Source of the DNA: Nostoc sp. ATCC 43529
Lineage (GTDB): Bacteria > Cyanobacteriota > Cyanobacteriia > Cyanobacteriales > Nostocaceae
NCBI GenBank assembly: GCA_003326205.1
Contig: LWTK01000031.1
Location: forward strand, 185,555 to 249,554
DNA: 64,000 nucleotides
Direction: 5' to 3'
Below are positions 27,620 through 36,443 of this stretch, in pieces. The position numbers and the translations under genes were made by a program. Position 1 is the stretch's first letter. Each line of letters begins with the position of its first letter. Below the pieces are notes generated by a model, which was not told where the DNA came from, did no database searches, and saw only the letters and a list, made by a program, of their open reading frames with translations.

Positions 27620-28819
27620 TCAACTTCCCAACGCCCAAGCTAAAAACCTCTCAGTATAATACAAGGCTAATTGATTGCTCACCCCATTAAAAACAGCATC
27701 AAAAGCGTGTTCTGCCCAAGGAATTTCTAGGAAAACCGCAGTGTTACCAGAACCATGTAAACGTTCATACATCTGCCTGCCAAATCGAACTTGTACCAAA
27801 TGGTCGCGACTTCCGTAAATTAATAAAGTTGGCGGTAAAGGATGCGTTAAGTAATTTATCGGTGAAGCTATTCGATACTGATTAGGCAATTCTTCTAAAG
27901 AACCACCAAGAAATGCTCTTAAAACAGCGCGGCTATTAATAGGATCGGGATTTGGCGGTGTTTTGTATCCTTCAGTTAAATTAACAGGCCCGTAATAGTT
28001 GACTACAGCACGGATAGGTGGTGCATCCGGTTGGTAAGCCGCTAGCATTGCTAGGTGTGCCCCGGCAGAACGTCCTAAAAGTACAATACGTTCTGGATCG
28101 GCTTCATATTCGGCTGCATGTTTGCGAATAAAATTTAGGGCTGTACGCACGTCATCTAACTGAGATGGAAATTTATATTTAGGTGCGTGTCGATAGTCGA
28201 TCGCAAATACTGTATATCCCTGATGAGCAATATATTGATTAAACTCAGGATAAGCGCTAGGATTGCCACGTTGCCAAGCTCCACCATAAATTACGATCGC
28301 TGCTGGATATTTTCCCACCTCTGGCGGTTGGTAAACTTCCATTTTTAAAGGCACTCCCCCAGGAGTAGCAAAAATAATATCTTTTTGATGGCGCGTTTTT
28401 CCTAATGCAATACCCCGGAAAGAATTAACTAATTTAAAAGGATGAGTTTGCATTTTGGCGCTTAGTTGAACTGGAATTTTTTCTAGATAATCTACTCCTA
28501 AATCTTGTTTCATCGCTTTATCCATCTGCATTTGAGTGAAAGGAATATTCACTAGCACCCATCCACAAATTAGCAATCCGATTACACTGAAAATGCAGAC
28601 TAAACGCCGTATTTTACGCCGACGAATGGAGAAAAAAGACAGCAATAAACAGAGTAAATTTAATAAAAATAACCAAGGACTGACTTCTGGCGCTCCTACT
28701 GCTAATGTGAGTAAAAACATATTTGGAGCAGGAAGTATAATCCAAGAACTAAGAAATAAGTTTGTAAAACTTATTAATAATACAAGCCATGATAAAAGTA
28801 TTTTGGGTTTAAAAAACAT
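27620..28819 (-). CDS. Membrane-anchored alpha/beta hydrolase (esterase/lipase family)
   Basis: 399 aa. Three hydrophobic segments in the first 110 residues (about 7-30, 45-67, 72-93) anchor it. The catalytic part starts near 150. The oxyanion segment IVIYGGAWQRGNPS replaces the HGGG of hormone-sensitive-lipase types; the nucleophile elbow is LLGRSAGAHLAM (Ser in GRSAG); the acid Asp is in YGSRDHLVQ and the His in WAEHAFD. This looks like a BD-FAE/carboxylesterase relative acting at the membrane; substrate unknown. Upstream on the same strand, 15 bp away, is aroE, so the two genes may be co-transcribed. Confidence 0.85.
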   Translation of the reverse strand: MFFKPKILLSWLVLLISFTNLFLSSWIILPAPNMFLLTLAVGAPEVSPWLFLLNLLCLLLSFFSIRRRKIRRLVCIFSVIGLLICGWVLVNIPFTQMQMDKAMKQDLGVDYLEKIPVQLSAKMQTHPFKLVNSFRGIALGKTRHQKDIIFATPGGVPLKMEVYQPPEVGKYPAAIVIYGGAWQRGNPSAYPEFNQYIAHQGYTVFAIDYRHAPKYKFPSQLDDVRTALNFIRKHAAEYEADPERIVLLGRSAGAHLAMLAAYQPDAPPIRAVVNYYGPVNLTEGYKTPPNPDPINSRAVLRAFLGGSLEELPNQYRIASPINYLTHPLPPTLLIYGSRDHLVQVRFGRQMYERLHGSGNTAVFLEIPWAEHAFDAVFNGVSNQLALYYTERFLAWALGS

Positions 28820-28834
28820 CTATTTTAGAATTAC

Positions 28835-29716
28835 TTATCTCGCAAAACCCAGGTGATTTTGTAAAGCTTGGCGCATGACTTCTACAGGTATATTTTCTTG
28901 CTGCAACCAGATTTTTAATGCTGCTACCCCTTGTTGGACTAGCATTTCTAAGCCATCGATCGCAATTGCGCCTTGTTTTTCTGCAAGCTTTAGAAATTGC
29001 GTCGGTTTTGGAGTATATATTAAGTCATAGGCGATGGCGCCTTGGGGCAATTGTGCTATTTCTTCTGCACTCAAAGGCGACTCATCAACATTAGGATACA
29101 TACCTATGGGGGTTGTGTTTACTAGCAAATCTGTTTGAGGAATCAATTTTGCTAGTTCATCCCATGTACCGACTTGCAAATTCTCTTCTATAGCTGAATT
29201 ATTCCAACTATCGCAAAAAGCTTGTAATTTCTGCACATTGCGCCCCAATACATAAATTTTGGCAAAACCTAGCTGATGACAACCTGCCACAACTGCCCTA
29301 GCTGCACCACCATTGCCTAAAATTACCGCTACCTTCTGACTCCAATCTTGTTGATATGTTGTTTGCAAAGGAGCGATAAATCCTTCAATATCTGTGTTCG
29401 TACCTACCCATTTACCATTTTTGCGGCTAACAGTATTCACCGCACCAATAGTTTGAGCAATAGGAGTAATTTCTGCAAGCAGACGTATAATTGCTTGTTT
29501 GTGAGGTATCGTCACACTAAATCCGACAAGATCCACAGCCGCGAAACCTGCGATCGCAATTTCCAAATTTTCTGGTGCTATGGGAAAAGGCAGATAAACA
29601 TAATCTAATCCCAAATGAGCGATTGCCGCATTATGCATCACCGGCGACAGCGAATGTTCCACCGGATGTCCAATCACTCCTAAAAGTTTAGTTTTGCCTG
29701 TAATTAATTTAGTCAT
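28835..29716 (-). CDS. aroE: Shikimate dehydrogenase
   Basis: Reduces 3-dehydroshikimate to shikimate with NADPH in aromatic amino-acid synthesis. 293 aa. Shikimate-binding segment GHPVEHSLSPVMHNAAI at 16-32; catalytic Lys in VTIPHKQAI; NADP motif VILGNGGAARAVV near 133-145; TTPIGMYPN later. The start codon (29714-29716) is the first of several ATGs formed by heptanucleotide repeats upstream; the next ones are out of frame or run into stops, so this start is fixed. Followed 15 bp later by the hydrolase gene. Confidence 0.96.
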   Translation of the reverse strand: MTKLITGKTKLLGVIGHPVEHSLSPVMHNAAIAHLGLDYVYLPFPIAPENLEIAIAGFAAVDLVGFSVTIPHKQAIIRLLAEITPIAQTIGAVNTVSRKNGKWVGTNTDIEGFIAPLQTTYQQDWSQKVAVILGNGGAARAVVAGCHQLGFAKIYVLGRNVQKLQAFCDSWNNSAIEENLQVGTWDELAKLIPQTDLLVNTTPIGMYPNVDESPLSAEEIAQLPQGAIAYDLIYTPKPTQFLKLAEKQGAIAIDGLEMLVQQGVAALKIWLQQENIPVEVMRQALQNHLGFAR

Positions 29717-29817
29717 TAGTCATTAGTCATTTGTCATTTGTCATTAGTCATTTGTCATTAGTCATTTGTCATTAGTCATTTGTCATTTGTCATTTGTCAT
29801 TTGTCATTTGTCATTGG
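29712..29817. repeat. Heptanucleotide tandem array (about 15 units)
   Basis: Units gtcatta and gtcattt repeat in tandem for about 105 bp. This is the short tandem repeat type known from heterocystous cyanobacteria. On the minus strand each unit carries ATGAC. The array begins at the aroE start codon and fills its 5' leader. Confidence 0.9.
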
Positions 29818-29901
29818 TGATTTCCCCCCCAGCCTTCCCTGCTTCTCCACTCCTTTGACTAGCCTACAATTATTAAAAGCTACTTAACATTTCTTTGAAT
29901 T

Positions 29902-30837
29902 ATGCAGGCAAGTACAGCCCCCTCTACAACTCCAATTCCTGGGAAATACTGGCAGTGGCGTGGGCACAACGTTTACTATGTGCGTGCGGGAGAGAAGCAA
30001 GGGCAGCGTCCGCCTTTGCTTTTGGTACATGGATTTGGTGCTTCTACAGACCATTGGCGCAAGAATATCACGGGATTGTGTCAAGATTTTGAAGTATTTG
30101 CCATCGACCTTTTGGGGTTTGGGCGATCGGCAAAACCAAAATTACAATACAGTGGTGACTTATGGCGCGACCAACTTCATGATTTTATCAGTGAAGCGAT
30201 CGGCCAAAAAGCAGTCTTGGCTGGTAATTCTCTTGGTGGCTATGCTAGCTTGTGTGTTGCAGCACAACGTCCTGAAAGTGCGGCTGGCTTAGTCTTACTC
30301 AATAGCGCTGGCCCATTTAGCGAAAGTCAGCCAACACCCGAACCTGAAGCTTTACAAAGCCAAATTCAGCCTCCCAAGCAACCCTCTTCTTTACAAAAAC
30401 TCTTGGGTGACTCGGTTAAGTGGATGTTTCAACAACCTTTAGCCCAGCTTCTACTATTTCAATATGTGCGGCAACGTTGGGTAATTCGCCAAACCTTAGA
30501 AAAAGTTTATCTCGACAAGAGCGCAATTACAGACCAATTAGTAGAAGAAATTTATCGTCCAGCTTACGATCCTGGGGCATTGGATGTGTTTGTTTCAGTT
30601 TTTAGCACCCCTCAAGGTGAAAAAGTTGATACCCTACTCAAGGAATTAACTTGTCCTTTATTGATGTTATGGGGAGAAGCAGATCCGTGGATGAATGCTA
30701 GAGAACGTTCTCGCAAGTTTCGTCAATATTATCCTCAACTTACAGAACATTTTTTAGCAGCCGGTCATTGTCCTCATGACGAAGTACCCGATAAAGTAAA
30801 CCAATTGTTACGGGATTGGGTTTTCTCTATCTCGTAA
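29902..30837 (+). CDS. Alpha/beta hydrolase fold protein
   Basis: 311 aa, soluble. LLLVHGFGASTDHWRKNI is the oxyanion loop, AIDLLGFGRSAKP follows, the nucleophile elbow is LAGNSLGGYASL (Ser in GNSLGG), the acid Asp is in WGEADPWMN and the His in AGHCPHDE near the C-terminus. The triad is complete. Close cyanobacterial and plastid relatives of this shape include pheophytinase-like hydrolases, so a chlorophyll- or lipid-related ester is possible; the substrate is not proven. It is divergent from aroE with the heptamer array between them. Confidence 0.88.
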   Translation: MQASTAPSTTPIPGKYWQWRGHNVYYVRAGEKQGQRPPLLLVHGFGASTDHWRKNITGLCQDFEVFAIDLLGFGRSAKPKLQYSGDLWRDQLHDFISEAIGQKAVLAGNSLGGYASLCVAAQRPESAAGLVLLNSAGPFSESQPTPEPEALQSQIQPPKQPSSLQKLLGDSVKWMFQQPLAQLLLFQYVRQRWVIRQTLEKVYLDKSAITDQLVEEIYRPAYDPGALDVFVSVFSTPQGEKVDTLLKELTCPLLMLWGEADPWMNARERSRKFRQYYPQLTEHFLAAGHCPHDEVPDKVNQLLRDWVFSIS

Positions 30838-30878
30838 TGATACAGCGTTTTTCCGTGTCTACCGTGTAGACACAAGTA

Positions 30879-31012
30879 GTAGTAGCGTGACCTGGCTAGA
30901 ATAGTGCATTAGTAAACTCTTGTGGGATGGGCGTCTCGCCCGTCCGGGGCGGGCAAGATGCCCACCCCACAATAAATTTTATTGCAACATTTTAAGCTTG
31001 CCACGCCACTAC
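30879..31012. mobile_element. MITE 'D' (empty copy)
   Basis: 134 bp, opposite orientation to 26372-26710. Same ends (gtagtagcgtgacctggc ... gcttgccacgccactac) and same core tgggcgtctcgcccgtccgg. It lacks element C, so it shows the pre-insertion state of the site GGCGTCTCGCC. Confidence 0.75.
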
Positions 31013-31045
31013 CTTTCCTAACTTAAATCTGCTATAAATTTTGAA

Positions 31046-31070
31046 TAGAGACGCGGTTTACGCGTCTCTA
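31046..31070. terminator. Perfect 10-bp hairpin between convergent genes
   Basis: TAGAGACGCG-GTTTA-CGCGTCTCTA, followed by aaaag. It lies between the forward hydrolase and the leftward lipoprotein gene, which it directly follows (40 bp). It may act as a bidirectional terminator; it also belongs to a dispersed hairpin family. Confidence 0.5.
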
Positions 31071-31109
31071 AAAGTACATGAAAAATCAAAATATATACTA
31101 GACTTGAAA

Positions 31110-31823
31110 TTATTTAAGAATGTATGATTTAATTTCTTGTTCTAGGCGATCGCTAATAATTTCAGTTCCAATACCGGGTTGATCTAAATTGACTCTCACA
31201 AAATTTGTGTTGTCTTCTCCAGTAAATTTTTTATCATTATTGGAATCTTTAATAATTTTGAGAAAAATAGCGTTTTGACTGGGAAGAATAACCCAATTAA
31301 TAATTTGCGTATTGTTTGGCGTAATTTGCTGGAGATTTTTACCTGATAAATCAGAAATATAACCAACAATCGCATCATTGGTGTTAATTTTTTTATCTGC
31401 GTTTGTATCTTGGTCAATAATTTTATATAGCCAAAGTCTTGTAATTGGTTTATTTGCTGCTTTGACCTCCAGTAATTCAAACGAGTTGATAACGGCTTTT
31501 TTATTCAATAAAAGATGAGCTTCCCCATCTTGCTTACGATAAAATACGATGTTATACAAGTTATTACTTTTTTCATAAGAACGTGAAAGGCTTAAATTAC
31601 CTCCCTTTTCGCCATCCTGGTCTGGTAAATTAACTGGAATCATTAAATAATCAGATTGTTCTTTAATAATTAAATCGCCATAAATAATATTTGATTCTGG
31701 CTTCGGTTTATCAGTCGCTTTTGCCTGTTCGCCGTTTCTGGTAACTTCAGGTTCACAGGAAAAAGAAACGGCGGCTATGATAATAGCTGTAGTAATTTTC
31801 TTTAACAAGGTATAGTTTTTCAT
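31110..31823 (-). CDS. Lipoprotein with EF-hand/dockerin-like calcium loops
   Basis: 237 aa. The signal ends in a lipobox-like AAVSFSC (Cys near 23), so it is probably a lipid-anchored periplasmic or outer-membrane protein. Two acidic loops resemble calcium-binding EF-hand or dockerin loops: DQDTNADKKINTND (near 140-153) and DSNNDKKFTGED (near 190-201). Between them are beta-type segments. The function is unknown; calcium or another ligand may set its fold. It is convergent with the hydrolase and divergent from the ABC transporter ATPase gene. Confidence 0.72.
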   Translation of the reverse strand: MKNYTLLKKITTAIIIAAVSFSCEPEVTRNGEQAKATDKPKPESNIIYGDLIIKEQSDYLMIPVNLPDQDGEKGGNLSLSRSYEKSNNLYNIVFYRKQDGEAHLLLNKKAVINSFELLEVKAANKPITRLWLYKIIDQDTNADKKINTNDAIVGYISDLSGKNLQQITPNNTQIINWVILPSQNAIFLKIIKDSNNDKKFTGEDNTNFVRVNLDQPGIGTEIISDRLEQEIKSYILK

Positions 31824-32108
31824 TAATCTGTTACAGCAGGGTATATTGCTGTTCCATTTTATTCGCTGTTAAAAAATTACCAACAGTTTTATGGCAAGAG
31901 GCAAGAGGCAAGGGGCAATAGGTAATAGAGTTGGCAGTTTTTGATGTCGGGGTTTTAAAATCATTCCTTAGTGGGTTCTCTCGTAACGGAAGTGACCCCG
32001 CTCGTATCAAGAGATTCGCCTAAGGGCAGCACAGCTGTGGTACCCTATCAACATATTTGTATCAAAGTTTTCAAAATTCAAAATCCAAAATCCAAAATTG
32101 GTTGTTCC

Positions 32109-32864
32109 ATGCCGGAAAATAACAAAATTGCTGTCGAATTCCGCGATGTCACCTTTAGCCGCAATCATCGCCCTTTGGTGTCACATCTCAATTTCAACAT
32201 CAGGCAAGGAGAAGCACTAGTATTACTCGGTCGCAGTGGTAGCGGTAAAACTACAACAATGAAGTTAATTAATCGCCTATTCACACCTACACAAGGCGAA
32301 GTTTTATTTGATGGTATTCCTACAACTCAATGGGATGAAATTAAACTGCGGCGAAAAATTGGTTATGTAATTCAAGAAACTGGTTTATTTCCTCATTTTA
32401 CTGTAGAAAGGAATGTGGGTTTAGTTCCTTCTTTAGAAGGCTGGCAACCGAAAAAAATTAAAACGCGGGTTTATGAATTATTGCAATTAGTAGGTTTAGA
32501 ACCTGCACAATTCGCAGGGCGTTATCCACACGAACTTTCCGGAGGACAACGGCAAAGAGTCGGTGTAGCCAGGGCTTTAGCAGCAGATCCACCAGTGTTG
32601 TTGATGGATGAACCTTTTGGCGCACTCGATCCAATTACGCGACTAGAAATTCAACAAGAGTTTCGCCATTTGCAGCAAGAATTAGGCAAAACAGTTGTTT
32701 TTGTCACCCACGATATTCAAGAAGCTTTTATTTTGGCATCTAGAATTGGTTTAATGTATGGCGGAGAATTGGTAGTATTAGGGACAATAGATGAATTTAT
32801 GCAATCCCAACATCCAGAAAGCCTCGCTTTTCTTGCTTGTTTGCCTTCTTTGAAAAATGGGTAA
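32109..32864 (+). CDS. Osmoprotectant/glycine-betaine ABC transporter ATP-binding protein
   Basis: 251 aa from the ATG at 32109 (MPENNKIAVEF); the longer frame to 31971 starts in spacer DNA. Walker A LGRSGSGKTTT, Q-loop VIQETGLFPHFTV, signature [15 protein letters not shown], Walker B VLLMDEPFGALD and the H-loop FVTHDIQEA are all intact. The family is ProV/OpuBA-like, imports glycine betaine, choline or related solutes. There is no C-terminal CBS pair. The permease gene lies 243 bp downstream on the same strand with a miniature element between them. No substrate-binding protein is seen. Confidence 0.88.
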   Translation: MPENNKIAVEFRDVTFSRNHRPLVSHLNFNIRQGEALVLLGRSGSGKTTTMKLINRLFTPTQGEVLFDGIPTTQWDEIKLRRKIGYVIQETGLFPHFTVERNVGLVPSLEGWQPKKIKTRVYELLQLVGLEPAQFAGRYPHELSGGQRQRVGVARALAADPPVLLMDEPFGALDPITRLEIQQEFRHLQQELGKTVVFVTHDIQEAFILASRIGLMYGGELVVLGTIDEFMQSQHPESLAFLACLPSLKNG

Positions 32865-32933
32865 AAGGGACTGGGGATTGAGTAGAAAGTTGAAAATTTT
32901 GTGAGCGAAAAATTTAACATTTATTTCTTATTA

Positions 32934-33056
32934 AGGACTATCAAACAAAAAAATATACAACTTTTCTTGTGGGGTGGGCGTCTCGCCCGCCCGTAGAAAG
33001 GGGCGGACAAGATGTCCACCCCACAAGACTGGATAATTTATTTCTTGGTAATCCCT
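32934..33056. mobile_element. MITE 'B' (empty copy) between transporter genes
   Basis: 123 bp flanked by TA on both sides (32932-32933 and 33057-33058). Ends AGGACTATCAAAC and the reverse of TTGGTAATCCCT are imperfect inverted repeats. The core is tgtggggtgggcgtctcgcccgcccg. A filled relative is at 36576-36902. TA flanks suggest movement by an IS630/Tc1-type transposase in trans. Confidence 0.75.
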
Positions 33057-33107
33057 TAAAAGAATTCTGAATTCTGAATTCTGACTACTTTATTCTGACT
33101 CCTATTT

Positions 33108-33737
33108 ATGAAAGATTTTTTTCTCGTTAAGTATGCACCAGAAATTCTTCAACATACTGGAGAACACTTTTTTTTAGTGGGCATTGCCATTGGAATTGCA
33201 ATATTAGTAGGAATTCCATTAGGCATTTTAATTACCCGTAAAACTTCCCTGCGTCAACCAATTCTCGGTATAGCAAATATCTTCCAAACTATTCCTAGCT
33301 TGGCGCTATTTGGCTTACTCATTCCCATTGCTGGAATAGGTGTATTACCTGCGATTGTGGCATTAACTTTATATTCTTTTTTACCAATAATTCGCAACAC
33401 TTACACAGGTATCACTGCCGTAGATCCAGCAATTCGGGAAGCTGGCATAGGTATGGGAATGACGGATAGACAATTATTATTACAAGTTGAAATTCCCTTA
33501 GCAATGGGAGTGATTCTGGCGGGGATACGAGTAGCAACTGTGATTGCTGTTGGTATTGCTACCATCGCGGCTGCAATTGGGGCTGGTGGGTTAGGAGTAT
33601 TTATTTTTCGTGGGATATCACTAGTTAATGGTGAGTTAATTTTAGCTGGGGCTGTTCCAGCAGCGGTAATTGCATTGCTGGCTGATTTTGCAATTGGGTG
33701 GATAGAGAATAAATTAAAAATAGGGAGTGGGGAATAG
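33108..33737 (+). CDS. Osmoprotectant ABC transporter permease
   Basis: 209 aa with about five or six membrane helices. The inner loop EAGIGMGMTDRQLLLQVEIP followed by LAMGVILAGIRVATV is the EAA motif that contacts the ATPase. The family is ProW/OpuBB; in several cyanobacteria it is fused to, or followed by, a substrate-binding protein, but this one ends after the permease and ggt follows. It should work with the ATPase at 32109. Confidence 0.87.
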   Translation: MKDFFLVKYAPEILQHTGEHFFLVGIAIGIAILVGIPLGILITRKTSLRQPILGIANIFQTIPSLALFGLLIPIAGIGVLPAIVALTLYSFLPIIRNTYTGITAVDPAIREAGIGMGMTDRQLLLQVEIPLAMGVILAGIRVATVIAVGIATIAAAIGAGGLGVFIFRGISLVNGELILAGAVPAAVIALLADFAIGWIENKLKIGSGE

Positions 33738-34025
33738 GGCATTGGGCATTGGGCAAGCAGGAAGTGTGGGAGGTGTGGGAGGTGTGGGAGGTGTGAGTGA
33801 AGAAATCTTTCCCCCCTCTCTCCCCACACTCCCCACACTCCCCCATCTTCTCATCTCTCCCCACACTCCCCTGCTCCCTACTCCCAGTCCCCAGTCCCCA
33901 GTCCCTATTTTCAAGGCAGGTCTATTCTTTTACAAGAATAGCGATCGCCTCGCAACTAAACAAGCAGTGTATAAAATGCGCGGTTAGGCGGTAGCCTAAT
34001 AGATATTGAACGAAATGGCATAAAA
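33738..34025. other. Low-complexity spacer
   Basis: Contains a repeated gtgtgggag block (33766-33810, three units) answered by ccccacactcccc further on (33830-33870), giving a large imperfect inverted repeat. The many small ORFs here are by-products of this simple sequence. Confidence 0.5.
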
Positions 34026-35780
34026 ATGCTTACTTTTGCCAAACCGAAGCGAGTTGCAATCGCCATCTTTTCTTTTAGTATCCTACTTTATAGCCAAGTA
34101 GCATCGGCGGCCTTTACACCCTTACGCAGCAAAAAGGGAATGGTGGTTTCAGCCCATCCTCTGGCCAGTGAAGCGGGAATTTCTATGTTACGCAAGGGTG
34201 GTAATGCGGTGGATGCAGCCGTAGCTACAACCTTTGCAATTTCTGTGGTTGAGCCTTTTTCAGCGGGAATTGGCGGCGGCGGATTTTTGCTTATGCATTC
34301 TGAGAAAACTGGCGAGATGAAAGCCTTAGATTTCCGCGAACGCGCACCGCTGAAGGCTACAAGAAATATGTATTTAGACGCGCAAGGTAAGGTGCGTCCC
34401 AATGCAAGTATTGATGGTTATTTAGCGGTGGCGACACCAGGAACGGTGGCCGGACTTTATGAAGTGCATCGTCGCTATGGTAAGCTTTCTTGGCAAGAAG
34501 TAGTGAAACCTGCGATCGCACTTGCTAAAGATGGCTTTATGATTGGCGATGCGGCAACTTGGCGTTTTCTGCAAACTAACCAATCCCGCAAACAATTAAT
34601 TATCAATAACCCAGCAGCGCGGCAGATTTTCACACGCAACGGCGAATTTTACAAATCAGGAGACAAGCTGGTACAGCGCGATTTAGGTCGCACTTTAACG
34701 GCGATTGCCAAAAATCCCCAAGATTTTTACACTGGGAAGATTGCCAAAGCGATCGCTACTGATATGGCAAAAAATGGTGGTTTAATTACTCTAGAAGACT
34801 TAAAAGCCTATAAACCAATTTGGCGCAATCCTGTTTGTGGAAATTTCCGCAAAGCTAAAATTTGCTCAATGCCACCACCATCATCAGGAGGCGTTCATTT
34901 ATTAGAGATTTTAAATATTATCGGTGACACCGATTTAAAATCTCTAGGATGGCATCATCCAGACGGCATACATTTAATTGTAGAAGCAATGAAAATTGCT
35001 TACAGCGATCGCTCACAATATTTAGGCGACCCAGATTTTGTTAAAGTCCCCGTACAACAACTCATCAGTCCAGCTTACGCTAAAAAACGCCGCCAAGAAA
35101 TCAACATAGACAAGGCTAGACCTTCCACCGAAGTCAAGCCAGGAAATCTCAATTCCCCATGTCTCCCCATCTCCCCATCCCCTTGTCCTAGCAATGAATC
35201 TCCCGAAACCAGTCATCTAACCGTAGTCGATGAACAACGCAACGCTGTTAGTCTGACTTTCACGATTAACCTTGGTTTTGGTGCTGGGGTGGTAACGCCA
35301 GGAACTGGAATTATCCTCAACAACGAGATGGATGATTTTGCTGCTGCACCAGGAGTCCCAAATGCCTTTGGTTTAGTTGGTAACGACGCCAACAGCATTG
35401 CACCCCGTAAAACTCCCTTGTCTAGCATGACCCCAGCAATTGTCACGGAAAATAATCGTTTCCGCATGGCCGCAGGTGCCCCTGGTGGTAGCACCATCAT
35501 CACCCAAGTGTTGCAAGTAATTCTGAATGTGCTGGAATACAACATGGATGTTGGTGCGGCTGTCTCCGTTCCACGCATACATCATCAATGGCTTCCCGAT
35601 GAATTGCGCGTCGAATCTTGGGGTTTAGATGCTTTAACTTTGGAGAATTTACGCCGTCGAGGACACAATATTAAAGAAACTGCACCCTGGGGTAATGGTA
35701 ACGCGATCGCAGTTACAGCCGATGGAACTCTAGAAGGCGCTGCCGATCCTCGTAGCGAAGGTTCTCCCAGAGGTTGGTGA
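34026..35780 (+). CDS. ggt: Gamma-glutamyltranspeptidase
   Basis: 584 aa Ntn-hydrolase that matures by autocleavage and cleaves glutathione and related gamma-glutamyl bonds in the periplasm. Signal segment VAIAIFSFSILLYSQVASA. Large subunit begins KGMVVSAHPLAS, with GGGGFLLMHSEKTGE and RERAPL. The processing site is the Thr in TSHLTVVDEQRN; this Thr is the nucleophile, and GAPGGSTII is present further on as the second loop. A proline/serine-rich linker (NSPCLPISPSPCPSNES) of variable type precedes the site. Starts with a clean signal peptide at the ATG 34026. Confidence 0.95.
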   Translation: MLTFAKPKRVAIAIFSFSILLYSQVASAAFTPLRSKKGMVVSAHPLASEAGISMLRKGGNAVDAAVATTFAISVVEPFSAGIGGGGFLLMHSEKTGEMKALDFRERAPLKATRNMYLDAQGKVRPNASIDGYLAVATPGTVAGLYEVHRRYGKLSWQEVVKPAIALAKDGFMIGDAATWRFLQTNQSRKQLIINNPAARQIFTRNGEFYKSGDKLVQRDLGRTLTAIAKNPQDFYTGKIAKAIATDMAKNGGLITLEDLKAYKPIWRNPVCGNFRKAKICSMPPPSSGGVHLLEILNIIGDTDLKSLGWHHPDGIHLIVEAMKIAYSDRSQYLGDPDFVKVPVQQLISPAYAKKRRQEINIDKARPSTEVKPGNLNSPCLPISPSPCPSNESPETSHLTVVDEQRNAVSLTFTINLGFGAGVVTPGTGIILNNEMDDFAAAPGVPNAFGLVGNDANSIAPRKTPLSSMTPAIVTENNRFRMAAGAPGGSTIITQVLQVILNVLEYNMDVGAAVSVPRIHHQWLPDELRVESWGLDALTLENLRRRGHNIKETAPWGNGNAIAVTADGTLEGAADPRSEGSPRGW

Positions 35781-35882
35781 GGAACTGGGGAGATGGGGGG
35801 ACAAATCAATTCAAAATTCAAAATTCAAAATTCAAGAACTCCTACCTCCTGCCTTCTGCCTCCTCTTTTCCAATGCCCAAAT

Positions 35883-36140
35883 TTAAAAATTCTTTGATTC
35901 TACGTAGCTACTGCTGCCAAACTCGTTTGCCCGTGCGCTATGTACTAGTGTCCAACCTGCTTTGAGAAGTTTTTGATAGGTTGCCCAACCTTTGGAACCA
36001 CCCGGTATCGGATAATCTGGGACTGCAAAATGCCCAAAAGCTGTGTAAGGACGCCAAGGTTGACCAGGTTCTGTCTGCAAAAACAAGATTTTCTCCCCGT
36101 CGCCACCAGACTTAGGTAACCAGCACATTTGTCGGTGCAT
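35883..36140 (-). CDS. Small conserved cyanobacterial protein (85 aa)
   Basis: Starts MHRQMCWLPKSGGDGEKIL, contains EPGQPWRPYTAFGHFAVPDY and PGGSKGWATYQKLLKAGWT. It is compact, with several Trp and Gly-Pro turns, and no signal peptide or membrane helix. The codon usage and the 'GW.x.xLLKAGW' segment look genuine, but the family is not recognised. It is convergent with ggt, about 100 bp away. The ATG at 36138-36140 or Met5 could be the start. Confidence 0.55.
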   Translation of the reverse strand: MHRQMCWLPKSGGDGEKILFLQTEPGQPWRPYTAFGHFAVPDYPIPGGSKGWATYQKLLKAGWTLVHSARANEFGSSSYVESKNF

Positions 36141-36443
36141 TGCAAACTCCTTTACTTGTAGCTAAAAAGCATAATGGCAAACTTTTGTCAAGTCCTACCT
36201 CAGCCTTGTGGTATAGTTTTTTGCCTAATACTTTAGACAAAATGTAATTAATTTCTATGCATTTCAGGACAATTACTTAGAAATTCATACCCATGAGGAT
36301 GGCTGCTTAGAAAATACAAATATAAGCAGCTTTCCGTCATTTTTTTCGTAGGATGAGGTTTTTTTAATGTTATCCGCGTTCTTGATGATTGTATGTAACG
36401 AGAACTACTATTTTATTTGGGGTGCGTTTTCATGCCTATAACG
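36141..36443. other. Intergenic spacer
   Basis: About 300 bp. No gene or repeat recognised; the promoter of the small protein gene is expected at its left end. Confidence 0.35.

Noticed and set aside
29712..29817. CRISPR or coding repeat
   Set aside because: 7-bp unit, no spacers, known heptamer repeat type of heterocystous cyanobacteria.
33401..33994. Several small ORFs around the end of the permease gene
   Set aside because: They are antisense to the permease or lie in gtgtgggag/ccccacac simple sequence.
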